NCBI RefSeq assembly: GCF_008000755.1
Contig: NZ_CP041690.1
Coordinates: 1,737,260 to 1,801,259, forward strand
Reading direction: 5' to 3'
Source of the DNA: Youhaiella tibetensis
GTDB lineage: Bacteria > Pseudomonadota > Alphaproteobacteria > Rhizobiales > Devosiaceae
Length of the DNA stretch: 64,000 bases
The notes under the pieces were generated by a model that was given only the letters and a program-made list of their open reading frames with translations, searched no databases and had not been told where the DNA came from. Of this stretch, positions 11,619 through 19,774 are shown piece after piece; within the stretch, counting starts at the first letter, position 1, and every line of letters starts with the position of its first letter. The translations under genes and the position numbers were made by a program.

Positions 11619-12357
11619 TCACGCGTTCCCCGGCGACTTCCAGCGCCAGGACCGGGTCGTCGCTCGTGACGAAGCCAACGCCCCTTGCCAGCCAGGTCTC
11701 GATCTCGGCCCGTTCGTTGATCGTCCAGGCACAGAGAAGCGAGGGGGCAATGCGCGCGGTGACTTCCGTCCAGGACGCGGCGAGGAGGTCCTTGTGGATA
11801 GCGATGATCCGCACCAGGTCGTCCGCACGATCGAGCGCCGCGGCCAGACCACCGAGCTTTTCGGCGGACTTGTCATTGATCGAGATGAGGCGGTCGATAT
11901 GCGGGGCGATGCGGCGGCACTGCTCGAGCACGTCCGGGTTGAAGCTCGTGAGGAGGCTGCGCGAGGCCAGCCCGTGCCGATCCAGCGCATCTGCGGCCAG
12001 GGCTTCGAGCCCGGCATAGGGCACGCCCTCGGCGTTGGCCTTGAGCTCGACATGCAGTTCGACCGGTCGCGCGGACGCGAAGAGCGAGAGCACCTCGTCC
12101 AGCGTCGAGATGGCTTCGCTGGAACCCTTGAGGCGGATCGATGCGCGTTCGGTCGGCGACAGGGCCGCAACGGCGCCGCTGCCCTCGGTGGTCCGGTCGA
12201 GCGTGGCGTCGTGGATGACGACAAGCTCGCCGGCCTGCGTCAGATGCACGTCGAATTCGATCGCCGCGACATCGAGCGCGAGCGCCTCGCGGAAGCCTTC
12301 GATCGAATTCTCGGGCCACAGGTTGCGTCCGCCGCGATGGCCGACAATGGCAGTCAT
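11611..12357 (-). CDS. ugpQ: Glycerophosphodiester phosphodiesterase
   Basis: A 248-residue GDPD with the family signature G-H-R-G-G (His7), P-E-N-S (Glu16), E-F-D-V-H near residue 40 and V-I-H-D. There is no signal peptide, so it is the cytoplasmic UgpQ type rather than periplasmic GlpQ. It would cleave imported glycerophosphodiesters to glycerol 3-phosphate and an alcohol. It lies 20 bp after ugpE and overlaps phoD by 8 bp. The gene symbol is by analogy with the ugp operon. Confidence 0.88.
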   Translation of the reverse strand: MTAIVGHRGGRNLWPENSIEGFREALALDVAAIEFDVHLTQAGELVVIHDATLDRTTEGSGAVAALSPTERASIRLKGSSEAISTLDEVLSLFASARPVELHVELKANAEGVPYAGLEALAADALDRHGLASRSLLTSFNPDVLEQCRRIAPHIDRLISINDKSAEKLGGLAAALDRADDLVRIIAIHKDLLAASWTEVTARIAPSLLCAWTINERAEIETWLARGVGFVTSDDPVLALEVAGERVNG

Positions 12358-12377
12358 GGAACACCTATCGGTTGGAA

Positions 12378-13298
12378 TTACTTGCCTGAATCAACGAGGC
12401 CCTTGGCGAACCAGCGCTGCAGGAAAAGGATGACGAGGGTGGGCGGCAGCATCACGAAGAAGGAGGCCGCCATGGCGATTTCCCACCCGCCCTCGGAGTC
12501 CCCGACGGGGACGAAGTTCTTGAGAGCGACGATGGCGGTGGCCATGTTCTTGTCGGTCGTGAACAGCATGGGCCAGAGGTACTGGTTCCACCCGGCGATG
12601 AAGAGGATGATTGCCAGCGCAGCGATGTTGGGAATGGAGAGCGGCAGGAGGATCTGGAACAGGAACTTCATCGGCCTCGTCCCGTCGAGCTTGGCCGCCT
12701 CGCACAATTCATCAGGGACCGTGAGGAAGAACTGGCGAAAGAGAAAGACCGCGGTCGCCGAGGCGATGATCGGGAAGATGAGCCCCGAATAGGTGTTGAC
12801 GAGGCTCCAGTTGAAGCCGGCATCGATCCTGTAGCCGGTGAGAGTAGCGATGACCGAGCTGATCCCCAGGACGTCGAGCGCCCAGCGCACCGGCCCGGCG
12901 ACATCGGCAACGGCCTCGTAGGTCGGCAGGATGCGCACTTCCACCGGCAGCATCAGCGAAATGAAGATGAGCCAGAACGCGGTCCGCCGGAATGGAAACC
13001 GGAAATAGGTGATGGCGAAGGCGGCGATGATCGAAGTTGCGATCTTGCCGAAGACGATGCCAAGCGTGACCACGAACGAGTTGAAGAACACGCGCGAGAA
13101 ATTGCCCTGTTGCCAGGCCTTGCCGGCATTCTCGACGAACTGATCGCCAGGCAGGAGAGGGAAGGGCACCTGGTTCATTTCCGCCCCCGTATGGGACCCG
13201 GCGACGAACGCGAAATAGAGCGGTAGGCACACGAGCGCCGCCCCGGCAAGCAGGATCAGGTGACAGATGATTGTGAGAACGGGATTGCGCTCGACCAT
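12378..13298 (-). CDS. ugpE: ABC transporter permease, UgpE type
   Basis: The start chosen is MVERNPVLTIICHLILL; the 306-residue product has six membrane spans. The EAA loop (L-C-E-A-A-K-L-D-G, near residue 207) that contacts the ATPase is intact. The segment R-I-L-P-T-Y and the polar loop after TM1 match glycerol-3-phosphate permease UgpE. It starts 2 bp after the stop of ugpA. It forms the inner-membrane channel with UgpA. Confidence 0.9.
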   Translation of the reverse strand: MVERNPVLTIICHLILLAGAALVCLPLYFAFVAGSHTGAEMNQVPFPLLPGDQFVENAGKAWQQGNFSRVFFNSFVVTLGIVFGKIATSIIAAFAITYFRFPFRRTAFWLIFISLMLPVEVRILPTYEAVADVAGPVRWALDVLGISSVIATLTGYRIDAGFNWSLVNTYSGLIFPIIASATAVFLFRQFFLTVPDELCEAAKLDGTRPMKFLFQILLPLSIPNIAALAIILFIAGWNQYLWPMLFTTDKNMATAIVALKNFVPVGDSEGGWEIAMAASFFVMLPPTLVILFLQRWFAKGLVDSGK

Positions 13299-13300
13299 GG

Positions 13301-14302
13301 CTAGACCTGGTAGTTGACCCTGCGATCGAGGGCGCGGAACTGGAGGATGGTGAACAGCACGGCCAGTGCCATCAGCACGATCGACTGGGCCGCCGACGAG
13401 CCGAGGTTCAAGTTGACGAAGCCGTCCTGGTAGACCTTGTAGACGAGCGTGGTCGTCGAGCCGGCGGGACCGCCGCGGGTGACCGCGTCGATGATGCCGA
13501 AGGTGTCGAAGAGGCCGTAAACGAAGTTGATGATGAACAGGTAGAAGACCGTGGGCATCACCAGCGGCACAGTGATGGTGCGGAACCGCCGCCACTGGCT
13601 GGCGCCGTCGATGGCGGCGGCCTCGCGCAGGGATTGCGGAACGGCGAGCATGGCCGCGGTCAGGAAGATGAAATCATAGCAGATGTGGTTCCACACCGAG
13701 GCCATGGTGATCAGCACCACCGCGTCCCAGGGGCGCAGGTTCGGATCCCACGGCAGCCCCATCGCGTGCAGCCACCCGGCGATCGGCCCGACCGAGGGGT
13801 TGAACAGGAATGCCCACATGGCGCCGGTGACCACCGGGGCGATGGCGTAGGGCAGGAGGATGACGGTGCGATAGGCGTAGCGTGCACGCACGATGTGGTC
13901 GATCGCAAAGGCCAGGGCGCCCGCTATGACGAGGGTGATGATGTTCTGCGTGATGGTGAACCAGAACGTCAGCCAGGCGCTGTAGCGATAGTTCTCGCTG
14001 GCGAACAGCTCGACGAAATTGCGCAGCCCCACGAACACGGATTTGCCGCCGAACGGATCGATCTGGACAAAGGCCAGCGAAAGCGCCTTCCAGGACGGCA
14101 CGAAAAAGAAGAACAACAGGATGATCAGCTGTGGCGAAAGCAACGCCGCGGCGAGCCCCGTGCCCTTGAAATAGCTGCGCTTGAGGCCTTCCTCGCTCGG
14201 AGCGAGCAGGCCAGCCAGGCCGGCGCTCCAGCCGGAGAAGAGGGCGCCTTTCGGCGCCCCCTTCAGAGCCGTGGCCTCACTGGGCTGCATGGAGCTGCTC
14301 AT
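13301..14302 (-). CDS. ugpA: ABC transporter permease, UgpA type
   Basis: An inner-membrane permease with six spans and the EAA motif L-R-E-A-A-A-I-D-G. Candidate ATGs at 14320, 14302 and 14290 all overlap the 3' end of ugpB; no start codon is available further in, before the first membrane span. This gives an unusually long hydrophilic N-terminal tail of about 45-50 residues compared with typical UgpA. A strong GC hairpin lies inside this 5' coding part. 14302 is one reasonable choice of start; the exact one is uncertain. Confidence 0.85.
   Translation of the reverse strand: MSSSMQPSEATALKGAPKGALFSGWSAGLAGLLAPSEEGLKRSYFKGTGLAAALLSPQLIILLFFFFVPSWKALSLAFVQIDPFGGKSVFVGLRNFVELFASENYRYSAWLTFWFTITQNIITLVIAGALAFAIDHIVRARYAYRTVILLPYAIAPVVTGAMWAFLFNPSVGPIAGWLHAMGLPWDPNLRPWDAVVLITMASVWNHICYDFIFLTAAMLAVPQSLREAAAIDGASQWRRFRTITVPLVMPTVFYLFIINFVYGLFDTFGIIDAVTRGGPAGSTTTLVYKVYQDGFVNLNLGSSAAQSIVLMALAVLFTILQFRALDRRVNYQV
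14242..14259 (-). other. GAAA-tetraloop hairpin at the ugpB/ugpA junction
   Basis: On the transcribed strand GGGCGCC-GAAA-GGCGCCC forms a 7-bp GC stem closed by a GNRA tetraloop. It lies 18 nt past the ugpB stop and inside the first codons of ugpA. Hairpins just after the binding-protein gene often stabilise the upstream message and lower expression of the permease; that role is inference. Confidence 0.5.
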
Positions 14303-15602
14303 ACTGGCGCAGGACTTCATTGCCGCGAGAGACAGCCGCGTCGAGAGCTTGCTGGACGGTCTTCTGGCCAGTCCAGGCCGCCTGGATCTCCTCCACGAGG
14401 ATGGCGGACGTCTGGTTCGAGTTGCCGAAGCGGAAGCCGCGCGAGTTGACGGTCGGCGTGCCCTGGGAAAGCTGCTTGATGGCGATTTCGCGGGTCGGGT
14501 GCTTCTCGAAGAAGCCGGCGGCCTTCATCTTCTCGTAGGCGGCGTTGGTCACCGGGACATAGCCGGTCCACTCGCTCCACCAGGCCTGAGTATCCGGCTG
14601 GGCGATGAAGTTGAGGAACGCGGCAGCGGCGGCGTTCTCGGCATCGGTCTTGCCCTTGAGGACCCAGAGCGCGGCCCCGCCGATATTGCTGTTGTGTGGC
14701 TCGACGCCTTCTTCATGCGGCTGGAAAGCAGCGCTCCAGTTGAACTTGGCGTTCGCTTCAACGTCGGCATGTCCGGCGGTCGAAGCCGAGATGGTCGAGC
14801 AGGTGCCCGAGGTATAGAGCTGCATCGGTGACAGGCCCTGCCCGGCAAGCTGGATCACGCCGTCATCGATCCACTTCTTGAGGCGTTCGACCTGCTGGAC
14901 CACCGGGGTCGTGTTGTAGACGTACTCGGTATCCAGACCCTCGAAACCATTGCCCTTGGTGCCGAACGGATAGTCGTTGATCGAGGAATACCCTTCGATC
15001 AGGCTCCAGTAGAAATCGCTGTTGAGCGCCATCGCGCACTCGGAGATGCCCTTCTCCTTAATGGCGTAGAGCTGCTTCTCGAATTCCGGCCAGGTGGCGG
15101 CCGGACCATCGAATCCGGCGGCCTTGAAGTGGTCGGCGTTGTACCACATCACGGCGGTCGAGGAGTTGAACGGCATGGCGGCGGGCGTGTCGCCCACCAG
15201 GTAGAAATCGGCGACCGGCTTGACGAAATTGGCCCAGTCGACGGTGTAGCCCTGCTGGGTCATCAATTCGCTGACCGGCACGATCGCGTTGGAGTCGATC
15301 ATGGTCAGGAACGTGCGTTCGCTGGACTGGATGATGCTCGGATGCTGGCCAACGCGGTAGGCCGCGATCATGGCAGCGAAGGTCTCTTCGTAATTGCCCT
15401 TCTTGATGCCGACGACTTCGTACTTGTCCTGGCTGGCATTGAAGTCGGCGATGATCTTCTGAATGCCTTCCTCGACGCGGCCGCCATTGGCGTACCACCA
15501 CTCGATGGAAGTCTTGTCCTGGGCCCATGCAGGCGAAGCAAGCGATGCCAATAGGCAGGCCGCGGCTCCCGCCACGGCGGCGCCCCTAACGAATTTGCTC
15601 AT
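14277..15602 (-). CDS. ugpB: ABC transporter substrate-binding protein, UgpB type
   Basis: A 441-residue periplasmic protein with a clear Sec signal peptide ending A-S-P-A-W-A-Q (cleavage near residue 28). Mature-protein features match glycerol-3-phosphate/glycerophosphodiester binding protein UgpB: E-W-W-Y-A, S-S-E-R-T-F-L, M-P-F-N-S-S-T, W-E/W-P-E-F-E, G-G-A-A-L-W-V and R-G-F-R-F-G-N. It opens the operon that continues with the permeases, GDPD, PhoD, HAD and ATPase. Specificity for glycerol 3-phosphate or glycerophosphodiesters is inferred from homology and from the esterases in the operon. Confidence 0.92.
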   Translation of the reverse strand: MSKFVRGAAVAGAAACLLASLASPAWAQDKTSIEWWYANGGRVEEGIQKIIADFNASQDKYEVVGIKKGNYEETFAAMIAAYRVGQHPSIIQSSERTFLTMIDSNAIVPVSELMTQQGYTVDWANFVKPVADFYLVGDTPAAMPFNSSTAVMWYNADHFKAAGFDGPAATWPEFEKQLYAIKEKGISECAMALNSDFYWSLIEGYSSINDYPFGTKGNGFEGLDTEYVYNTTPVVQQVERLKKWIDDGVIQLAGQGLSPMQLYTSGTCSTISASTAGHADVEANAKFNWSAAFQPHEEGVEPHNSNIGGAALWVLKGKTDAENAAAAAFLNFIAQPDTQAWWSEWTGYVPVTNAAYEKMKAAGFFEKHPTREIAIKQLSQGTPTVNSRGFRFGNSNQTSAILVEEIQAAWTGQKTVQQALDAAVSRGNEVLRQYEQLHAAQ

Positions 15603-15913
15603 GAGATTCCTCTACGGGTCGGCTCGGTGTGAAGTGGTGGCCAAGCTGCATCTTGAAGCCACGACCCAACGCTTAGCGGCCGCGTGCAACGCTTATGTGA
15701 CAATTGCTCGTCCGTTGAACAAATGCCCAAATGAAGTGTGCGGAGGAAAATCGGCGTTCCCACGGTGCCGATTGGTGAAGCAAGAGGGGTGCTGTTTTTG
15801 AAAGGGAAACGGCGCGGGCGGCGAGGGGGCCGCACTCGACACATCGTTGGGGCGAGCGGACAGATACCGGCGAACGGGGCCGAGGGACCGCGCAGCTTCA
15901 CGGAGGTGGTGTA
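15603..15913. other. Upstream region of the ugp operon
   Basis: About 310 bp without a convincing gene. It should hold the ugpB promoter on the minus strand. CAACGCTTA occurs twice as an exact direct repeat at 15667-15675 and 15687-15695, exactly 20 bp apart, a candidate regulator site. I could not find a good two-half PhoB box. Confidence 0.4.
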
Positions 15914-16057
15914 ATGCAAATTGCCGCTCGAGCGCCCGCCACGCGTTCCGTCGGTTTTTCGGAACTGGCCGATCTCGTTCGACAGCTGGAACAGGGTGTG
16001 GTGCTGCCGGCCCCCGTGGACCGGCAGCTTTGTTTAGTGGCGGGTGGTTTCGAATAG
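15914..16057 (+). CDS. Small 47-residue hypothetical protein
   Basis: ATG at 15914 is preceded by GGAGGTGG about four bases upstream, a near-perfect ribosome site. The product is 47 residues with an amphipathic central part (F-S-E-L-A-D-L-V-R-Q-L-E-Q). It ends inside the 3' end of the convergent dps gene. No family recognised. Support is the ribosome site only, so it may be spurious. Confidence 0.35.
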   Translation: MQIAARAPATRSVGFSELADLVRQLEQGVVLPAPVDRQLCLVAGGFE

Positions 16058-16525
16058 GAACCAGGCGCGGCGTTCGGTTTCGTCGATCCAGGTTTCGATC
16101 AGGCTCGCGGTCGCTACGTCGCTGTGTTCTTCGGCGGTTGCGTGGGTTGCGCGCAGATAGGCAGCAAACTGCCGATTGTCGCTTGCAAGTTCGGCAATCA
16201 TGTCTTCCGGGGTGACGTAGGGAGCGTCGTTGTCGGGGATACGCTGCAGACGGGAGATGTGGCCAACCGAGCGCAAAGTAGTGCTGCCGATCTTGCGGGC
16301 GCGTTCCGCGACATCGTCGGTCATGGCAAGGATCTGATCGGACTGTTCGTCGAGCATGAGGTGATAGTCGCGGAAATGCGGCCCGGACATATGCCAGTGA
16401 AAGTTCTTGGTCTTGAGATAAAGCGCGAAAGTATCGGCAAGCAGGGTGGTCAGCGCTGCCCCGACATCGCGGGTGGCATTCTCGCCGAGGTCGGTTGGGG
16501 TGCGCAGGGCATTCTTGGTCGACAT
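16034..16525 (-). CDS. dps: Dps-family DNA-protecting ferritin
   Basis: A 163-residue protein of Dps length. The inter-subunit ferroxidase ligands are in place by spacing with E. coli Dps: His43 in NFHWH, His55, Asp59, Asp70 and Glu74. It forms 12-mers that oxidise Fe(II) with peroxide and store iron, protecting DNA in starvation or oxidative stress. It lacks an obvious Lys-rich N-terminal tail. It is followed on the same strand by nothing and preceded by a bicupin gene 22 bp away, which suggests co-transcription. Confidence 0.92.
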   Translation of the reverse strand: MSTKNALRTPTDLGENATRDVGAALTTLLADTFALYLKTKNFHWHMSGPHFRDYHLMLDEQSDQILAMTDDVAERARKIGSTTLRSVGHISRLQRIPDNDAPYVTPEDMIAELASDNRQFAAYLRATHATAEEHSDVATASLIETWIDETERRAWFLFETTRH

Positions 16526-16547
16526 TTACGTTTCCTTCTGGGCTAGG

Positions 16548-17600
16548 TCAGGAGATGGGATCGATCGGATTGGTGCGGGGCACCAGCAGCGGATCGATTT
16601 CGGTGAAGGGGAAGTGGGGCAGGTCGTCTTCCGCCATGCCCAATGCGATTGCGACCAGGTCTCGCGGATAGACATTGATCAGCGAGCGATAGCCGACATC
16701 ACCGGGCGAGGCCTGATCGAAGAACACGAGGACATGGAAATTGTCTTCGCCCACATTCTCAATGTGGTGCGGGTAGGCCGGCGGGATGAAGTAGGCGTCG
16801 CCGGGGCCAACGATATAAGTGTCGGTGCTGCCATCGGGGTCGAGAATGGTCATGCGCCCGGTGCCGGACAGCACATAGCCCATTTCGGCGGTTTCCGGGT
16901 GCCAATGCGGCTCGCGCATCCCCCTCGGGGTGATCACCACCGAGAACATGGCGATATCGCGCAGAACCGGCCAAAGAGCCGATTTTGCGGTATGTGCGGT
17001 GCCGGCGGGAAAAGTGATCTGCGGCGGCGTCGCTTCCAATGAATATTTATAGGCGTTGACGTGCCGGGCCTGGCCTTCGACCAGCGGGGCGGTCGTAAGT
17101 CCAAGGATTTTCGGAACGCTCGTCCTGCGGTCGAGCATCTCGAAGGCGGAAGCGGGCAGATCATAGGTATTGCCGAGCACCGCGTCGCTCATGGCGTCAA
17201 ACGCCGCCTTCATGCCGAAGTCTTCCGGCCGCTCATGGGAGAAAGCCAGGATCAGTTCGGTGCGGCCGTCATTGAGGTTCTCGATGCTGTGCATCGCGCC
17301 GGAAGGCACAAAGAACATGTCGCCCGCTTCGACCACGAAGCTTTCGCGTTCGGCATGGTTGGCGGCGATGGTGACCAACGCTTCTCCCGTGGCGCAATAT
17401 CCGAGTTCGTGGGCATTGGCATGCCAGTGAGGCTCACGCACGCCGCCCTTTTCCAGCACCAGTCGACGCAGGGACAGGCGGCGCAGAATCGCGAGCGTCG
17501 CGCCATCCATGTGTGAAATGAACCCGAGGGGGCCGCTGAAACGCGGGTTTTCCTGGCCGAGGCGTACGACGTGGCGCGAGGTGGCTGCAGTGGCATCCAT
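16548..17600 (-). CDS. Bicupin protein, oxalate-decarboxylase-like
   Basis: The start is MDATAATSRHVV, with AAAGGAA upstream; the product has 350 residues. Two cupin barrels each carry the metal motif: R-E-P-H-W-H-A-N-A-H-E then H-S-I-E-N, and R-E-P-H-W-H-P-E-T-A-E then H-H-I-E-N. This matches Mn-binding oxalate decarboxylase-like bicupins. No signal peptide is seen, so it is probably cytoplasmic. The real substrate is not certain. It is upstream of dps on the same strand. Confidence 0.85.
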   Translation of the reverse strand: MDATAATSRHVVRLGQENPRFSGPLGFISHMDGATLAILRRLSLRRLVLEKGGVREPHWHANAHELGYCATGEALVTIAANHAERESFVVEAGDMFFVPSGAMHSIENLNDGRTELILAFSHERPEDFGMKAAFDAMSDAVLGNTYDLPASAFEMLDRRTSVPKILGLTTAPLVEGQARHVNAYKYSLEATPPQITFPAGTAHTAKSALWPVLRDIAMFSVVITPRGMREPHWHPETAEMGYVLSGTGRMTILDPDGSTDTYIVGPGDAYFIPPAYPHHIENVGEDNFHVLVFFDQASPGDVGYRSLINVYPRDLVAIALGMAEDDLPHFPFTEIDPLLVPRTNPIDPIS

Positions 17601-17713
17601 GACTGAATTCCTTTTGGGATTTTGTCGATGGAGACAGGCTAGGCGGTGCCTCTGCCCGTCTCCATTCACCGTCGGGTTGTTGCGGCCATACTTGCGTATG
17701 GTCCCGGGTGAGT

Positions 17714-18550
17714 TCAGCTCCTGATGAAGGCGAGGAGGTCCGCATTGATCACATCGGCATGGGTCGTCGCCATGCCGTGCGGATAGCCCGCATAGGTCTT
17801 GAGCGTGCCGTGCTTGAGCAGCTTGATCGAGAGCAGCGCTGAATCGGCGATTGGCACGATCTGATCGTCTTCGCCATGCAGGACGAGGGTCGGCACCTCG
17901 ATCAGGCGTAGATCATCGGTGAAATCGGTCTCGGAGAAGACCGCGATGCAGTCGTAATGCGCCTTGGCGCCACCCATCATACCCTGCCGCCACCAGTTGC
18001 GGATCGTGCCTTCCGACACAGCGGCGCCCGCGCGGTTGAAGCCGTAGAACGGCCCGCTGGGGACGTCGAGGTAGAACTGCGCGCGATTGGCGGCGAGCGC
18101 GCTGCGGAAACCGTCGAACACCGATTTCGGAAGACCGCCGGGGTTCTTTTCGGACTGGACCATGATGGGCGGAACGGCGCCGATCAATACTGCCTTGGCG
18201 ACGCGATCGTTGCCGTAGCGCGCGACATATCGGGCTACCTCTCCGCCGCCGGTCGAGTGCCCGACATGAACGGCGTTTCGCAAATCCAGTGCCGCGGCCA
18301 GTTCGGCGACATCGGCGGCGTAGGTGTCCATGTCATTGCCGGTATCGGTCTGGGTGGAGCGCCCGTGGCCTCGCCGGTCATGAGCGACAACGCGGAAACC
18401 CTGTGCCGCGAAGAACAGCATTTGCGCGTCCCAATCGTCGGCGGAAAGCGGCCAGCCGTGGTGAAACACGATGGGCTGGGCGGTCTTGCTGCCCCAATCC
18501 TTGTAGAAGAAGCGGGTGCCGTCTCTGAGGGTAATGTATCCGTCGGCCAT
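17714..18550 (-). CDS. Alpha/beta hydrolase, non-heme chloroperoxidase-like
   Basis: A 278-residue protein starting [17 protein letters not shown] is eight bases upstream of this ATG, better than the ATG two codons earlier. The catalytic nucleophile is in G-H-S-T-G-G-G, the acid in H-G-E-D-D-Q-I-V-P and the His in Y-P-H-G-M. These are the hallmarks of the cofactor-free haloperoxidase/arylesterase group. The physiological reaction is probably ester or perester hydrolysis. It lies between the bicupin and the two-component genes. Confidence 0.88.
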   Translation of the reverse strand: MADGYITLRDGTRFFYKDWGSKTAQPIVFHHGWPLSADDWDAQMLFFAAQGFRVVAHDRRGHGRSTQTDTGNDMDTYAADVAELAAALDLRNAVHVGHSTGGGEVARYVARYGNDRVAKAVLIGAVPPIMVQSEKNPGGLPKSVFDGFRSALAANRAQFYLDVPSGPFYGFNRAGAAVSEGTIRNWWRQGMMGGAKAHYDCIAVFSETDFTDDLRLIEVPTLVLHGEDDQIVPIADSALLSIKLLKHGTLKTYAGYPHGMATTHADVINADLLAFIRS

Positions 18551-18654
18551 TTGCATGTCTCCTTGCGGGTGCCTTTGATTGACCAGGCGAGGCTAGGAGA
18601 GGGAGCCAGCGAAGATAATCCTACGCTGGGGTGGCGTCATCATACCTAGGTATA

Positions 18655-19044
18655 TCAGGCTACCGCATCTTCGATGTGACGCAGCAGCAATGCCGTTTCG
18701 ACCGGCTTTTCGAGAAACGCGCGCGCGCCCGCTTCCATGACGCGCCCGCGTATGGCCTCGGTCGGAAAGGCGGTCATGAAAATCATTGGCGTTGTCGAAC
18801 CCGTCTCGATGAGGCGGTTCTGCAGTTCGTCACCGCGCATGTGCGGCATCTGAACGTCTGTGATGATGCAGTCTGCGGGCCGGTCTCGCCCCTTTTCGAG
18901 GAATTCCACGCCCGAGCCATAGGTGTCGACATCATAGCCGAAGGATCGGAGGAGGTTGGAAAGGGAGGTGCGGACGCCCTCGTCGTCATCGACGATTGCG
19001 ATGGTCTGGTGTGTGGTCATCTTGATCTGCGGGGTTGGCTGCAT
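18655..19044 (-). CDS. Single-domain response regulator receiver
   Basis: A 129-residue receiver with the acidic pocket D19-D20-D21, phosphoacceptor Asp63 in IITDVQMPHM, Thr in FMTAF and the K-P motif in LEKPV. It has no output domain. A second possible start is the Met at residue 9 (19020). It closes the leftward cluster of two kinases and a FixJ-type regulator, so it is likely a phosphate sink, shuttle or partner-binding receiver for one of them. FixJ-like sequence style suggests it arose from a FixJ receiver. Confidence 0.88.
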   Translation of the reverse strand: MQPTPQIKMTTHQTIAIVDDDEGVRTSLSNLLRSFGYDVDTYGSGVEFLEKGRDRPADCIITDVQMPHMRGDELQNRLIETGSTTPMIFMTAFPTEAIRGRVMEAGARAFLEKPVETALLLRHIEDAVA

Positions 19045-19114
19045 ATGGGGCAGGCAGCGTTTCGCCCGTTGTCGCCCAAAGCCGGCTTCTGCGAAATTAT
19101 ACGGAGGTTTGTCC

Positions 19115-19774
19115 TCATGGCGCTTTCTTGAGGCCCAGCGCTTCGCCCTTACGCACCAGATCTGCGAGGGTGCGGACGCCCATCTTGCGCATGACGTTGC
19201 CGCGATGGATTTTGACCGTGATTTCGCTGAGCCCGAGAATGCCGGCCACCTGCTTGTTCATCAGCCCGGCCACCACATGTGTCATCACTTCGCGCTCGCG
19301 CGAAGTGAGGCTGTCGAACTCGGACCGTAAGCCTCCCAATGCGGCATTGGCGGCCCTGTTCGCCGTGTCTCGTTCTATGGCGGCCATGACGGCGTCGAGC
19401 ATATCCTGATCACGGAACGGCTTGGCGAGAAAGTCGACGGCGCCAGCCTTCATCGCCCTCACTGTCATGGGGATATCACCATGGCCGGTCATGAACACAA
19501 TCGGCCGGTCTATGCCGCTCTTTGCAAGGTGTTCCTGGAAATCGAGGCCGCTGACGCCGGGCAGTCGCACGTCAAGCACGATGCAGCCAGGCCCGTCCGG
19601 CAGTTGCGCGGCGAGAAGCTCGCCGGGCGTGGCGAAGAGCCGGGTCGCCAGTGAAACCGACCGTAGCAGGTTGTCGAGCGCATCGAGGACCGAAGGGTCG
19701 TCGTCGACGACCGCCACGAAAGGGGCCGCCGGGGTAGAAGGCGAGGCGGGTTGATTGCTGGTTTGCCGGATCAT
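19115..19774 (-). CDS. FixJ-family response regulator
   Basis: A 219-residue protein with a receiver (Asp24-Asp26, phosphoacceptor Asp68 in VLDVRLPG, F-L-A-K-P-F) joined to a LuxR-type HTH (L-T-S-R-E-R-E-V-M, then N-K-Q-V-A and T-V-K-I-H-R-G-N-V-M-R-K-M). This is the FixJ/TtrR arrangement. Its ATG overlaps the TGA of the adjacent histidine kinase (ATGA), so the two are translationally coupled and almost surely cognate. Confidence 0.92.
   Translation of the reverse strand: MIRQTSNQPASPSTPAAPFVAVVDDDPSVLDALDNLLRSVSLATRLFATPGELLAAQLPDGPGCIVLDVRLPGVSGLDFQEHLAKSGIDRPIVFMTGHGDIPMTVRAMKAGAVDFLAKPFRDQDMLDAVMAAIERDTANRAANAALGGLRSEFDSLTSREREVMTHVVAGLMNKQVAGILGLSEITVKIHRGNVMRKMGVRTLADLVRKGEALGLKKAP

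Noticed and set aside
15603-15913. PhoB box upstream of ugpB
   Set aside because: One half resembles TGTCA but the second half at the right spacing does not match.
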